Assembly: GCF_024679095.1 (NCBI RefSeq)
Contig: NC_066563.1
Span: forward strand, 881,132 to 945,131
Direction of reading: 5' to 3'
From: Eriocheir sinensis
Taxonomy: Eukaryota > Arthropoda > Malacostraca > Decapoda > Varunidae
Length of the DNA stretch: 64,000 nucleotides
The notes under the pieces: generated by a model
Told to the model about the DNA's origin: nothing
Databases searched by the model: none
The model's input: the letters and a program-made list of their open reading frames with translations, nothing else
Position numbers and translations under genes: made by a program
Shown here: positions 11,113 through 22,179 of the stretch, piece after piece
Layout of the letters: the number at the start of each line of letters is the position of its first letter
Position numbering within the stretch: the first letter of the stretch is position 1

Positions 11113-11775
11113 CTCCAAGACAAAACAAGCTACAAACAACAAAGCTAAACGATGATGCTATCTAGAACAAGATTTGACTCTAAATAAACATAAACCGAGT
11201 CTCTCTCAGCCAGAATAAAAAGAAAAACGAATGAAAACCAGGAATAACCTTTAGCGACCACAAGAAATCTAAAACCACCATCCTCCTCCCGGGCCGACGC
11301 GAGCCGAGCCTTTTTCTTTACATTAACATCATGTTGTGAATACACTCCCCGGGGGAATCACATAAGAAGCAGTTGGAAATTCGCCTTTGAAATATTTCCC
11401 TGCCATGAATAATGCAGCGACGAAGAAAAAGGGAAAATTCTTGAACAAGCATTCCACCGCGAATTATGAAGGGAGCGGAAGGCCGAAGTGACAAATGCGG
11501 ACGTGGTGGTGGGGAGAGGGAGGAGGTGCCGTGTCCAAGGCGGCCGTCCGGAACACCCCGTGTCCCGACCCTCGCACCGCTGGCCTCGGCTTCACTTTCC
11601 TGCGCGGCTTTACTGGCGGAGGAAGGTCTCTGACTTTTGTGTTTCTCGCTTTTTACCCGAGTTCCTGTGCGTGTGTTCTATTTGTCTGCCTGTCGTGGTG
11701 TAGCTTGATGGTTTTATTGTTTTTAGTTAAGGCTCGAGTTTCCGTGGTAGCTACATGCAGCAGAATTGAAGCAGT
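11113..11775. other. Low-repeat unique sequence
   Basis: Continues the unique island. 11500-11640 is GC-rich with several CpG. Open frames on the plus strand (to about 71 and 130 aa) show no recognisable domain, and the longer one runs into the (GTA)n tract. No gene called. Confidence 0.5.
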
Positions 11776-11801
11776 GGTAGTAATAGTAGTAGCAGCAGTC
11801 C

Positions 11802-11858
<57 letters not shown>

Positions 11859-11881
11859 CAGTTTTTGTTGTTGCTGCTGCT
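11776..11881. repeat. (GTA)n trinucleotide repeat with GCA/GCT variants
   Basis: GTA units with a few GCA interruptions from 11776, pure at about 11803-11855, ending in a short TTG/CTG run. Confidence 0.95.
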
Positions 11882-12640
11882 GGGTGATGTTTTTTGTTAC
11901 CAACGTTAAAAAAAAAGTCCCAGTAATGACAAAAGCATCAAACTAAAAAACTGTATGGTGAAACTATCAACGGAAAAACAGCCCAATAAAGTAAATAAAA
12001 ATCACTAATCAGGACCACCACCGCCACCACCACCATCACCAACAAAACAAAACCGCATTACCGGCACAATGGCACAAACCATAACCTGAATTAACACATA
12101 AATGGGACGCAGTTAATTAGCGGCCCACCTGTAATTTAGGGCAGAAGCCACCCGTTCGGATGTCATTAGCCGCGGACGGAACCACCGGATGACTACTGAC
12201 CACACCAACCATTATTTCGGACACGACCCGCGCCACACGTGACCCGCGACCTGCAGTGACGGTGACCTGGCAATGCTGACCGAGGACGAGTTCGATGTCA
12301 CAAAGGTAAAGAAGGATGAACAAGGATACTCATAAGGAGCAATAAAACAGAAAGTGAATTATTTATGTGCAAGCTCTTGCTAAGTTTAAGTGGTGATGAC
12401 ATAAAACAATCTAAAATATTAACATTTGCCAACAACTGACGAACCTACGCCATACAGCTGTACACTCCTTCTGTCTTTCCTATTCCCCACCTGCACCTTC
12501 AACACTAACCCACTTCCTCTTCGTACTATACTCTTGATTAAAAAAAATAATAATAAATAAATAACGGCGGAGAGACATTGCTTTTATTTTTCCAGCAACT
12601 GAATGATTGACCAACTAGTTTGTGTTTACATTGGCTCAAG
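11882..12640. other. Unique sequence
   Basis: A short ACC run lies at about 12014-12040. 12110-12300 is GC-richer with a TAATTAG site at 12114-12120. 12540-12570 is AAT-like. No gene, RNA or array seen. Confidence 0.55.
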
Positions 12641-12811
12641 GAATTGTACGACTAGTTAGATATCCATACATGTGCAAATAAACACTATGAGCAGAATACA
12701 AAAAAAATATATCCAAGGCTACAGCGATAGATAGAGATAGATAGTAGTTTAGCTGATAGAAAGATAGATAGAAAGACAAACACGCAGATAGATACTGAGG
12801 AGAGAGAGAGA
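12641..12811. repeat. GATA-rich segment, member 1 of a diverged pair
   Basis: Contains GATAGATA units plus the non-microsatellite words tagctga and gaaagacaaacac followed by agatagatac. The same words in the same order occur at 13600-13660, so the two segments probably descend from one duplication. Confidence 0.7.
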
Positions 12812-13480
12812 TCATGTGCATTTCTGTAATTTCTGGGGGTCATAAAATTACTAATACATTGAAAGAAAACGTTAACTTATCAAAGATCATTGTTTGGTTA
12901 TACGCTATTGCCGACGCGGGTTTTGGTTCCGTAATGCATTGTTTATCATATCGTGCACTTGTTAAGGTTTCTGTTGGTATGTTGTGATATGCTTGTGTTG
13001 CGGACGTAATGAAACACTGCAACACTCGGCAGCCTTATGGAAACACTACGCGACCTGACCCTGGAGGCGGACATACCTTTTATCCTCCGTTGGTTTGTTG
13101 GAATAATAAAGAGAATAATAAAGGGGAAAATGTATAGAGGCTCGATACAAAGTGCAGCAGCCATTAATCAAACCTTTCAATACTGTGCGTGACTTTTCCG
13201 TTACGTAATTTTTCATTCTGTCACAACTCCGGCAATAGCAGTCTTGTACAGGGTGACTTTTTGTGCCGCACTGTTCAGTATATTGGAAGAGTAAATATAT
13301 TTTCTCTGTCACTGAATATGAAGCCCAGGTCATGACGCAACAGAATAAATATATGTTGACAGATAAATGGATGCAAAAAAAAAAAAATAAAGCATGGCTA
13401 TATGAGAGCAAATAGATACAGCGTAATTAGGTTATTATGTAAACATATGAGGATGTGTGAATGTGTGCGTTATGTAATGT
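12812..13480. other. Unique sequence
   Basis: Mixed AT-leaning DNA without arrays except an A run near 13376-13387. Reverse-strand open frames of 121 aa or less show no recognisable domain. Confidence 0.55.
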
Positions 13481-13482
13481 TA

Positions 13483-13517
<35 letters not shown>

Positions 13518-13690
13518 AATACATATAGCAAACAAAAGAGCAATGAAACAAATAGATTAAAAAAAATATACGTATACATAGAAAATAGATAGATAGAGAT
13601 AGTTAGGTAGATTAGCTGACAGATAGATAGATAGAAAGACAAACACACAGATAGATACATACATACACAGCCAGATAGAACAAACATACG
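13481..13690. repeat. (GT)n plus GATA-rich segment, member 2 of a diverged pair
   Basis: (GT)16 at 13485-13516, then AT-rich sequence and GATAGATA units with the shared words described for the segment at 12.7 kb. Confidence 0.75.
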
Positions 13691-13799
13691 GACACAAACA
13701 CCAGGATAAAAACGAAAGTAAGGAGGCCGAAAAACTCGATAAACAGGCGGGCAAACAGAGCGGGGCACACACGCGCGGAGGCAGGTAAGCAAGTGTGCA

Positions 13800-14520
13800 A
13801 TGTTTATTAACGGCAATTTTCAGGCAGAGTTGTCGCTGCAGCAAACGAGAGAATCATTACAGCGCGGAACACAGCCACAGCCACGGCAAACAGCACCGGA
13901 CGGCCGACCAGCACCAACCACTTCCACGGCATCGACCGACCTACCGACCGACCAACTAGTACATGCAGCGCCTAAAACAACAGCGGAAGCATTACACCAA
14001 CGACCGGCATTTTTTTTATTCAGCTACGGAACGAGCGGCGGAAGGGTGGCGGTGGAGAACGGAGAACAAAACACGGAGCACGGAATTCCACCAGCACCAC
14101 CATCGCTACAATACTCTTACAAAATTACACCAACAAGAGCGACTTTTTTTCTATTCTGCAACGGAAAGGAACGGAGATGACGGTGGCAATGGAAAACGGA
14201 TCACGGAACATCACCATCACCAACATCACGACTACCATCAACGCACATCAACAGACATTTAGAAAGGAGTGACACCACCAACATACGAACACAACAACCA
14301 CCACCACCAGTACCACAATTTCCGTACAACAACAAACATTTAGAACGGACCAACACCAACACAACCACCACCCCCACCACCACCACTACCAGAAGTACCA
14401 CCATGCCATTCCCGTACAACAACACAACAGCAAAAACACAAACATCCACCAGCCGCGGCAATGCATTTAGCAACACAGATGGAGAGAGTGTTTCCCTTCG
14501 TCGAGAGCGGGTCAGCACAG
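13800..14520. repeat. Duplicated CAA/CAC-rich unique sequence
   Basis: Two diverged direct duplications are visible. In the first, ttacaccaac plus a T run, attc-gc-acggaa and later acgg blocks start near 13992 and again near 14127. In the second, acatttagaa, a CAACCACCACC stretch, and ttcccgtacaacaac or ttccgtacaacaac blocks start near 14257 and 14337. Plus-strand frames stay open for 99-126 codons but are His/Gln/Thr-rich, as expected of CAC/CAA DNA. I do not call a gene. Confidence 0.65.
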
Positions 14521-14760
14521 CATCGCCTCTTAAAACCTAAATAAAGGCCAAAACAAATTCACGCCACGCCATGCCACGTCAGGGAAAGGGTAAAACGGGA
14601 CAAATGCAGCACAATCCATTTCCCGCACCGCCCCTGCAGCACACCATCGCCTCGCCTCGCCTCTCGCCGCCAAAAAACAAGCGCGCCATCGCACTCCCCT
14701 GTTAATCCCAACCTGAATGTGTTAACCAGAAATTCTTGTCATTGGCGGCGGTGAATCACG
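14521..14760. other. Unique, moderately CpG-containing sequence
   Basis: 14565-14700 holds repeated short words (cgccacgcc, ctcgcctcgcc) and balanced composition. No gene or RNA recognised. Confidence 0.5.
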
Positions 14761-15420
14761 TTATTCCTATGAGATGAGGGATTCAAAGCACACACGGCTA
14801 TAGATTAAAGGATTTGCATTGACAGACAGACAGGCGGATAAAGCGATAGATGGGCAGATAAATAGATAGTTTCTGACAGATAGATAGATAGATAAACAGA
14901 TATGTTTTCCTATGAGATGAGAGATTTTAACGCAACACTAGATTATATATGAAAAGATGAGTTTGTATGATAGAAAGCTAGCAAGATAAACAAAGTGATG
15001 GGTAAATAGAAGAAAAATGAGATAGATAGATAGATAGATAGGATTGACAAGAAGAGACGGTTCCCTGTGAGATGCGACACTTTAACGACACACCAAATTA
15101 ACGATGAAAGAAAGTAGCATGATAAAAAAATCGATAGAAAGGAAAACTGATAAAAAACACACACAGATATAGATAGATAAGAGGTATGGATATACAGATA
15201 GAGATAAAGATAGATATGAAAAAGGTGGAATGAAACAAGACATCCAAACAATGTAGCTAGATATAGAAATTAGCAAGATAAAAGAATCGATAGAAAGGAA
15301 AACTGATAAAATACACACAGAGATATAGATAGATATGAAAAAAGGTGAAATTAAACAAGGTAACCAAACACCGTAGACTTTTAAAACATCGAGATAATGA
15401 ATAATTCCTGTACGTTTTGA
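14760..15420. repeat. ~150-bp tandem array with internal GATA microsatellite
   Basis: The anchor (c)ctatgagatgag or cctgtgagatgcg recurs at about 14765, 14910 and 15064, each followed by ttaacg-acac-like sequence and then GATA units. A second anchor, tcgatagaaaggaaaactga, lies at 15131 and 15287, 156 bp apart and identical. The number of GATA units differs between copies. Confidence 0.85.
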
Positions 15421-15589
15421 CAGCATTAGGAGAACATGACACTATGAACGAGTATGTTAGCAACGATATGAGGAACATGAGTGCAGGCGGATGGACGCGA
15501 CGCAAGAGTCTGAACATCGCTTTATGAACACGAATTGCTGTACATAATTAATTAGCAAGTCGAGGGTAATAATGATGGTGTTGAAACGG

Positions 15590-15813
15590 GTGTATAGCAT
15601 CAGCCTTTTCTCTGTCCGTCTGTTTGTCTGTCTGTCTCTATCTATCGTCTGCCTATCTATCATACATACCTTACCCACTTACCTAACGACCTTCCTAACT
15701 ATTTATCAATTTATCTAATATCTATCTATCCATCTATCTATCTATCTATTTACCTATAACAATCCTTCTATCTATATTTCTGCCTATACACCCATCAGTC
15801 TACCTATAACACA

Positions 15814-15854
<41 letters not shown>
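15590..15854. repeat. CTAT/CTGT tetranucleotide runs then (CT)n
   Basis: Degenerate (CTAT)n and (CTGT)n from about 15612 to 15810, then pure (CT)19 at 15816-15854. Confidence 0.92.
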
Positions 15855-15857
<3 letters not shown>

Positions 15858-16175
15858 GTTTTACCGCCTAATTAAAAGTTTTCAAATGGTTATCACTCAC
15901 ATTAATTTCAGGACTTCATTGGAGCTAATAAAAAAAATTAAAGGTGACTTTTTTGAGAGCGTCTAAAAAAATATCTCCCCCAGAAAAAAAAATATATATA
16001 TAGTCGATAAAAACAACTATGTGTCGTTTGAGCAATTCGCTGAAAAATGGGAATTGTTTGATGGCCCTGAACTGCGAGGAATGAATAAATAAATAAATAA
16101 AAGTTCGCCGGCATTTTTTGGGGATATATTGTTGCTGACGTTGATCTTGATGTCGTTGATGCTCTTGTTGGTATT
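15855..16175. other. AT-rich unique sequence
   Basis: Includes an A run plus TATATA near 15980-16000 and an ATAA run near 16083-16100. No gene seen. Confidence 0.6.
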
Positions 16176-16219
16176 ATTGCGATTATTATTATTATTGTTA
16201 TTGTCATTATCATTATTTC

Positions 16220-16299
<80 letters not shown>

Positions 16300-16312
16300 G
16301 CAGAAGTAGTAT

Positions 16313-16357
<45 letters not shown>

Positions 16358-16377
16358 AATAAATGTTGCTAATGCTG

Positions 16378-16418
<41 letters not shown>

Positions 16419-16444
16419 GCTGTTGCTGCTGCTACTTCTATTAC

Positions 16445-16541
<97 letters not shown>
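16176..16541. repeat. Compound (ATT)n-(GTA)n-(CTA)n-(GA)n microsatellite
   Basis: Four families abut: ATT units to about 16299, GTA units at 16313-16356, CTA/TAC units at about 16378-16420, GCT/CTA mixed units, and pure GA at 16448-16540. The GTA and TAC blocks are reverse complements separated by about 20 bases and form the core of an imperfect palindrome. Confidence 0.95.
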
Positions 16542-16584
16542 AATCTTTTTTTTTTCCCTCTCGTGGGTCGGGGCATGATGGGGC

Positions 16585-16676
16585 GCAGTGTTGCCAGCTC
16601 CGGTCATGCATTAGTCATGGCATCGATGAGAAACACGCCCGGGGAGAGCTTGACATCGGGCCGTCTTGACTTATGC

Positions 16677-16741
<65 letters not shown>

Positions 16742-16784
16742 CCTCCTCGTATTGCACACATGAACCTATATTTACCTCACTGAA

Positions 16785-16828
<44 letters not shown>

Positions 16829-16894
16829 CTTGCCTCCCCCCTATTATTGCACACACACCTATATTTACGCTCCGCCCCTTGCTGGTAACACTGC
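16585..16894. repeat. Inverted 14-bp pair enclosing two (CA)n tracts
   Basis: gcagtgttgccagc at 16585-16598 and gctggtaacactgc at 16881-16894 are inverted with one mismatch. Between them lie (CA)31 at 16677-16738 and (CA)20 at 16787-16827. The geometry resembles a small MITE, but the eight bases flanking the ends do not match, so no target duplication supports that. Confidence 0.5.
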
Positions 16895-16977
16895 TCAGGT
16901 CTGGGGTTGGGGGCGGTAAGGGGGGAAGGGTTACTACTGGACATAGTTACACTGGTGCCAAGGAAGTTAACGAAGGG

Positions 16978-17365
16978 GTAGGAAGCAAGATAGTAAATTA
17001 GTGAAGGAAATATATCAAGGGAACTGAGCTTAAGCTGCAGGGACTAGTCTGAAAGGGGAAAAAAGGGGAAAATATAAGAAAAAAAAAGTATACTAATAAC
17101 GAATCCTAGGAAGCATGATTTTTATTAGTGAAGGAAATATATGAAGGGAACTGATTTTAAGCTGCAGAGACTAGTCTAAAAGGGGAAAAAAGGGGAAAAT
17201 ATAGGAAAAAAGAGATATATTAACTACGAATCCTATGAAGCAAGACAGTAATTAGTGAATGAAATATATTATCAAGGGAGCTAATCGTAAGCTTCCGGGA
17301 CTAGTCTGAGACGGGAAAAAAGGAGAAAATATATGAAAAAGAGGCACATTAACTACGTATTCTCG
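16978..17365. repeat. 127-bp tandem array, 3 units
   Basis: ttagtgaaggaaatata-type starts lie at 17001, 17128 and 17255, exactly 127 bp apart. Each unit carries aagctgcag or aagcttccg, gactagtct and a ggggaaaaaaggggaaaatata block. Confidence 0.93.
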
Positions 17366-17411
17366 GGTTATTTATGGCACGGCGCCCTGCCCTCTTGTGG
17401 AATAAATTCGA

Positions 17412-17580
17412 GTGTGAATGAAAATTTATGAGCCGAATTTTTAACTCTCGGGAGGAAATAAAGGATGGAAAGTTTGATAAATATGGAATTAATGTAGTGT
17501 GAATGAAAAATTATCGGCCGGGATTTCTGAATACGGAAGGGAAAGGAAGAAAAAATATGGGCTAAATAAATATATATTAA
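17412..17580. repeat. 85-bp diverged tandem duplication
   Basis: gtgtgaatgaaaa followed by ttat-(a/c)-g-gccg starts at 17412 and 17497. The copies are moderately diverged, and this directly follows the 127-bp array. Confidence 0.75.
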
Positions 17581-18049
17581 ATGTATTGGGTATGCCTGGT
17601 TGACTGAACTCTACCGCTTCATTAGTAAATAAACAAAAATGAAAAAAAATAAAGAGTGAATACCGAATCATTATATCAACGGACGTATTTGCCATTTGAA
17701 TTTCTTTATATATATTTACTTTTATTTAACGGAGAGCAATTTTAACCGCATGCCCAGAAAAATATATATAAGTAAAATCGGCAAGTCAAAATCTTCTTCC
17801 CCGCAGCCTTGGAGTGTGTTGTGTGTGTATTTGCTGGCGCTGGCAACAGTGGCGGCTACAAACACAACCTCCTACCCAGTGTTGCCAAGTCCTGACCCTT
17901 CCTCAGATCTCCTTACCCCTTCCTTAGTCTTCCTAACTACCTCTTCCTCCTCCTCCTTCCTAGCTTCTTCTTTGCTTCCGTCTTCTCGTTCCCTCTCCCC
18001 TTCACGTCCCTCTTCCTCCCCTTCACGCTTCCCTTCCCCTTTCTTAGTT
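17581..18049. other. AT-rich then mixed unique sequence
   Basis: 17581-17790 is AT-rich. 17790-17900 is mixed and contains cagtgttgccaag at 17878-17890. From 17900 the plus strand becomes pyrimidine-rich. No gene seen. Confidence 0.55.
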
Positions 18050-18620
18050 TTCTCTATCTCCTCTTCGTCCCCTAACTGCTTCCTTCCTCTTCACAATTTT
18101 TTTTTTCCTTTCGTCCAGTTCCTCTTTCTTGTCTTCACCCGTTTCCTTAGTTTTTTTTCCCTTTTCTCTCAACCTCTACGTTCCTATGTACCTCAACTTC
18201 CTTCCTCTTTCCAATTTTCTTGTTTTCCTTTCGTCCAGTTCCTCTTTCTTGTCTTCACCCGTTTCCTTAGTTTTTTTTTCCCTTTTCTCTCAACCTCTGC
18301 GTTCCTATGTACCTCAACTTTCTTCCTCTTTCCAATTTTCTTGTTTTCCTTTTGTCCTGGTCCTCCTCCTTCTCTTCACTCGTTTCCTTAGTCTTCTTTC
18401 CCTTTCCTCTCAACCTCTACGTTAATAAATACCTCTACCTTCTCCTTCTTCCCAGTTTTCTTTTTTCCTTTCGTCCTGTTCCTTCATCTACTCTTCACCT
18501 CTCCCTTCGCCTTCTTTCCTTTTCCTTCCATATCCTTCGTTCCCTAACTACCTCCTTCTTCTTCCCTTTCGTTCTGTTCCTTTCTCTTCTCTTCATCCAT
18601 TCATTAGTCTTCTTCCTCTA
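18050..18620. repeat. 120-bp polypyrimidine tandem array, about 5 units
   Basis: gtttccttag starts at 18141, 18261 and 18382 (spacings 120 and 121 bp). Units share caacctctacgtt, tatgtacctcaact and ttcctttcgtcc segments. Two further diverged units run to about 18620. Confidence 0.88.
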
Positions 18621-18879
18621 CTCTGTTATCTTCTCCGTCTCCTATCTTCATTTTTTCCTAGTTTATTTTTTCCTTTCCTGTCCTTTTCATCAGATACTAC
18701 ACGCTCCCTTCCTCCTATTTCCTCCTTTCCTTTCCTGTCCTCATCTTCTATCCCTTTGCCTTCCTTCCTTCTGTGTAATTTTCTACTTTTTCTATTCCCC
18801 AAAGGTCTTCTCTATCATTCCATTTCTTCCTTTCTTCCCTCACTTCCTCCTATACCCCTCTCATGGCCCCTTTTCCAGC
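18621..18879. other. Pyrimidine-rich sequence
   Basis: C/T-rich plus strand without a clear period. Open frames here are composition artefacts. Confidence 0.6.
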
Positions 18880-19375
18880 ACTTCAGCACTTTACCTTAAT
18901 TCCCATTCCTTTCTACTCATACTTTCATTCCTTCAATTTCATACCTTTCCATCCCTTCCCTTCCATACGTTCCCATTCTTTCCCTTCCATAGCTTCCCAT
19001 TCCTTAACTTTCTATTATTTCCATTCCATATCTTCCTTTATTTCCATTCCATACTTTCCATTCCTTCCCTTCAATCCCTCCCCATCCCTTCCCTTCTGTA
19101 CCTTTTCACTCCTTCCCTTCCATACTTTCCATTCCTTCCCTTCAATCCCTTCCCATCCCTTCCCTTCCATACCTTTCCACTTCTTCACTTCCATATCTTC
19201 CATTCCTTCCCTTCAATCCCTCCACATCCCTTCCCTTCCATACCTTTCCACTCCTTCCCTTCCGTAGGTACATTCCACTTCTTCCCTTCCATTCCTTCCC
19301 CTTCCATATCCTCCAATTCCTTCCCTTCCATGCCTTACCGTTCCTTCCCTTCCATTCTGACCTCCTCTTCCTCCC
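18880..19375. repeat. Polypyrimidine minisatellite based on TTCCCTTCCAT
   Basis: The word ttcccttccat or ttcccttcaat recurs many times, with tacctttccac-like spacers giving a higher-order spacing of roughly 60 bp between 19040 and 19265. Nearly all bases are C, T or A on the plus strand. Confidence 0.85.
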
Positions 19376-19482
19376 CGTTTCCCTCCTCTCTCTAGGCCAT
19401 TATGATATTTTTCGCCTGTTTATGCATTTTTTCTGCTCCCGTGAAGCAATGTTTGGCAAATACGGGCGAAAGGGGTGTAGCA

Positions 19483-19486
<4 letters not shown>

Positions 19487-19572
<86 letters not shown>

Positions 19573-19670
19573 AAGGAAAGGAAAGGTTAGGGAATTAAGA
19601 AAAAACAAATGTAGCAGAAAAGGAAGTGAGTTAGAAAGGAAAGAAAGATTAAAGAGAAGGGGAAGAACGA

Positions 19671-19702
<32 letters not shown>
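19487..19702. repeat. (GT)n(GA)n compound and a second (GA)n
   Basis: (GT)24 at 19487-19534 runs into (GA)15 at 19540-19570. Another (GA)13 lies at 19677-19702 within purine-rich DNA. Confidence 0.95.
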
Positions 19703-19707
<5 letters not shown>

Positions 19708-20159
19708 CGGTTGAAAAGAAAAGAAAAACAGAAAAATGACCACTAAAACATGATATAAGAAGAGCGAAACTTTTTAAAGGGAGGACCAACGTAAAAAATA
19801 AAATAAAAGAAAGCATCACCGGATTGAGAAATAAATAAAAAAAATAAATAAACAAGTCTGCCCCCTCAAGAAACATCTCCCTTTTCCTTTTTCCGTTGGC
19901 CTTATCTCGACTTCTTATCGCCTCCCTTTATAAAGAAAAAATAAGTTGGCTTTTATTTTCCTTTTTTTCTCTCTCTCTCTTTCTCCTTCCCTCTCTCGCT
20001 CACACCCTCTCTCTCCGAAACCTCTGCGACTTTTTAATCCTTTTCTCCCTTCCTTTTCTATCCTCTTATTTTCTTTCTCTCCTTCCTTGTTGTTCTCCTC
20101 CTTTTTTCTACCTCCGCTGTGTTCTCTGCTTCTTTTATTATTTGGCTGTTCTTTTTTTT

Positions 20160-20204
<45 letters not shown>

Positions 20205-20439
20205 TAAACCTTAAATCTTGGCCTCTACCTCTATAACGTTCCTCCACCTCCTCCCCTTTTTTCCTTCACATGAGGCTTTTTCTCTCTGTCTCTCCTTTCT
20301 TTCCACCTTTCGTCCCCCTCCACACAGTTTTCTCCACTTTTCTCCCTTCATTTAATTTTTCTATCACGCTCTCTCCTCCTCCTTCCTTTTATTCCACCCT
20401 TCTTTCCCATCCCTTCATTTCATTCTTCTATTATGTTCT
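19703..20439. other. A-rich then pyrimidine-rich sequence
   Basis: 19703-19860 is A/G-rich. From 19870 the plus strand is C/T-rich and includes (CT)18 at 20166-20202. No gene seen. Confidence 0.65.
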
Positions 20440-20715
20440 TTTCTTTTCCCTTCTTTTCTTTTCCCCTTCCTTATACTACTCACTAATCCCTTCTCTTTTC
20501 CCTTCGTTTCTCTTTCATTTTCTCTTGTTTATTCTTCCTTCCCATCTCCTCTAGACCTCTCTCTCCCACCCACTTCCTTTTCCCTTCTTTTATTTTCCCC
20601 TTCCTTATATTACTCACTAATCCCTTCTCTCTTTTCCCTTCGTTTCTCTTTCATTCTTTTGTTTTTCCTTCCTCGCTACTTCTTTTAGACCTCTCTCTCC
20701 CACCCACTTCTTCTT
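20440..20715. repeat. 134-bp tandem duplication in pyrimidine-rich DNA
   Basis: ttatactactcactaatccc at 20471 and its one-change copy at 20605, and agacctctctctcccaccca at 20553 and 20687, are both 134 bp apart. Two copies with roughly ten percent divergence by eye. Confidence 0.9.
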
Positions 20716-21160
20716 CCCTGCTTCCATTTTCTTCCTTTCCCTTCCATCCTTTCTTTGCTGTTTCCCTTCAACTCCTCCTCTTCCCTCTCTTCCCCTTTCC
20801 TTCCCCTCTTTGACCCATCCATTTTCTTCCTTCATCTACGCCTTCCTCTACCTTCCATCCTTTCCTCTCCTTCAATCTCTCATTTTCTGATTTACAACTC
20901 CTCTTTCCACTCTCTTCCACCTCCTCTTCTCTAACCCATCCACCTTCTTCTTCCACCTAAACCTTCCTTTCCCTTCCTCATCTTTTGGCTTAGCTCTCCA
21001 CTTTCCACTCTCCTCCACCTCTCCTTCACCCATCCACCTTCTTCTACGCCTTCCTCACTCTCCTTCCATGATCTATCGTTGAGTAATTCTGCACTAAGTC
21101 AAACGAGTTCGTATAATTAGCAAAGGGCCACCACATTACCTTACCTGGTTCAACCCTTAC
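20716..21160. other. Pyrimidine-rich sequence with degenerate duplications
   Basis: The word acccatccac or acccatccat and its neighbours recur near 20813, 20936 and 21028. 21061-21160 is a short balanced stretch that separates this block from the purine-rich block that follows. Confidence 0.6.
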
Positions 21161-22020
21161 CTGTCTTGCAAAGGGGGGGAAACGGGGGGAAAGGAAGAAG
21201 GACATGGAGGGGTGAAGGAAAGAAGGATGTAAGAACGAGAGTGGGAGGAAAGGGAGGAAGAAAAAGAGAGGGACTGATTGAGGAAGGGGTGGAAGGGGTA
21301 GGAAAGAGGGAGGATGGGAAGGAAGGAAGGAAGAAGGGAATGGGTGTGGTGGAGGAAATGATGGCAGGAAAGGAAGAGGGGAGAGGAAAGGAAGGAGGAA
21401 AGAGGGGAAGGAAGGAGAGAAGGGGGCAGTGACACGGGAAGGAAGGTTTAATGAAGGCAAACACACATCCCGGGGAGAGAAAACAAACAGACAACAGACG
21501 GGGTTATGTTGCTGAGGGATTAATGACGTGGCCGAGCACCCGTCTGTCTGTCTTTCTACCTCCCTGTCTGTCCGTTCGTACCCTCATCTACCTGCACGTC
21601 TACCTGTCTTTCTTTTTACTCTCCTCCGCGTCTGTCTGTTTGTATCTTTGCTTATACGATTCGCTCGTGTAATTAAAAGAGAGCCGGGAGTGTAAAGCGT
21701 TAAAGAAATAAAGAGAAAGGAGAAAAATGTGTATATCGAGGCTGAGAGAAAAGAGAAAGAAAGAAAGAGGATGAGAAACAGGAAGAGGAAGAGAGCGAAA
21801 AAGAAACAGGAAAAGAAACAGAAAGCGTAGGAGAGATAATAGCTGGAGAGAGAGGAGGGAGGAGGAAAGAGACGGAAAAATAGACAGGAATAGAAAAGGT
21901 GGAAGAGGAGGAAGGAAAAGTGAAAGTGCGAGAGGCGAGGGAGAAAGAGACAGAGGAAGGGACGGGAAAAAGAAGAGGAGGGAAAAATGAAAGTGAGAGG
22001 AGGGAAGGAGGGAGCGAGGC
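21161..22020. repeat. Purine-rich block
   Basis: The plus strand is G/A-rich at 21170-21440 and 21680-22020. A TCTG-rich pyrimidine stretch (21541-21650) lies between. Diverged GGAAGGAAG and GAAAGAG words abound. No gene. Confidence 0.75.
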
Positions 22021-22179
22021 GTGGAGGGAGTCTCAGGTAACAATGACCAGGCTAACACAGCTGCAATAATGATGGCTTGGTTGCCTCTCAAACAAGGTGT
22101 AATTTCTTAGGCAAACACGTTGGTATTCCGGCCAACTCAAGTGAGCTAACATAATCTGCTGAAGAGTGCTTGCTGCCTC

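Noticed and set aside
12115..12330. Possible tRNA or small RNA gene in the balanced GC-rich stretch
   Set aside because: No A-box/B-box pair in proper spacing and no cloverleaf could be drawn by eye. The same check elsewhere in the window also failed.
16585..16894. Complete MITE with terminal inverted repeats
   Set aside because: The 14-bp inverted pair is real, but flanking eight-base sequences do not match and the interior is mostly (CA)n. Kept only as an inverted pair.
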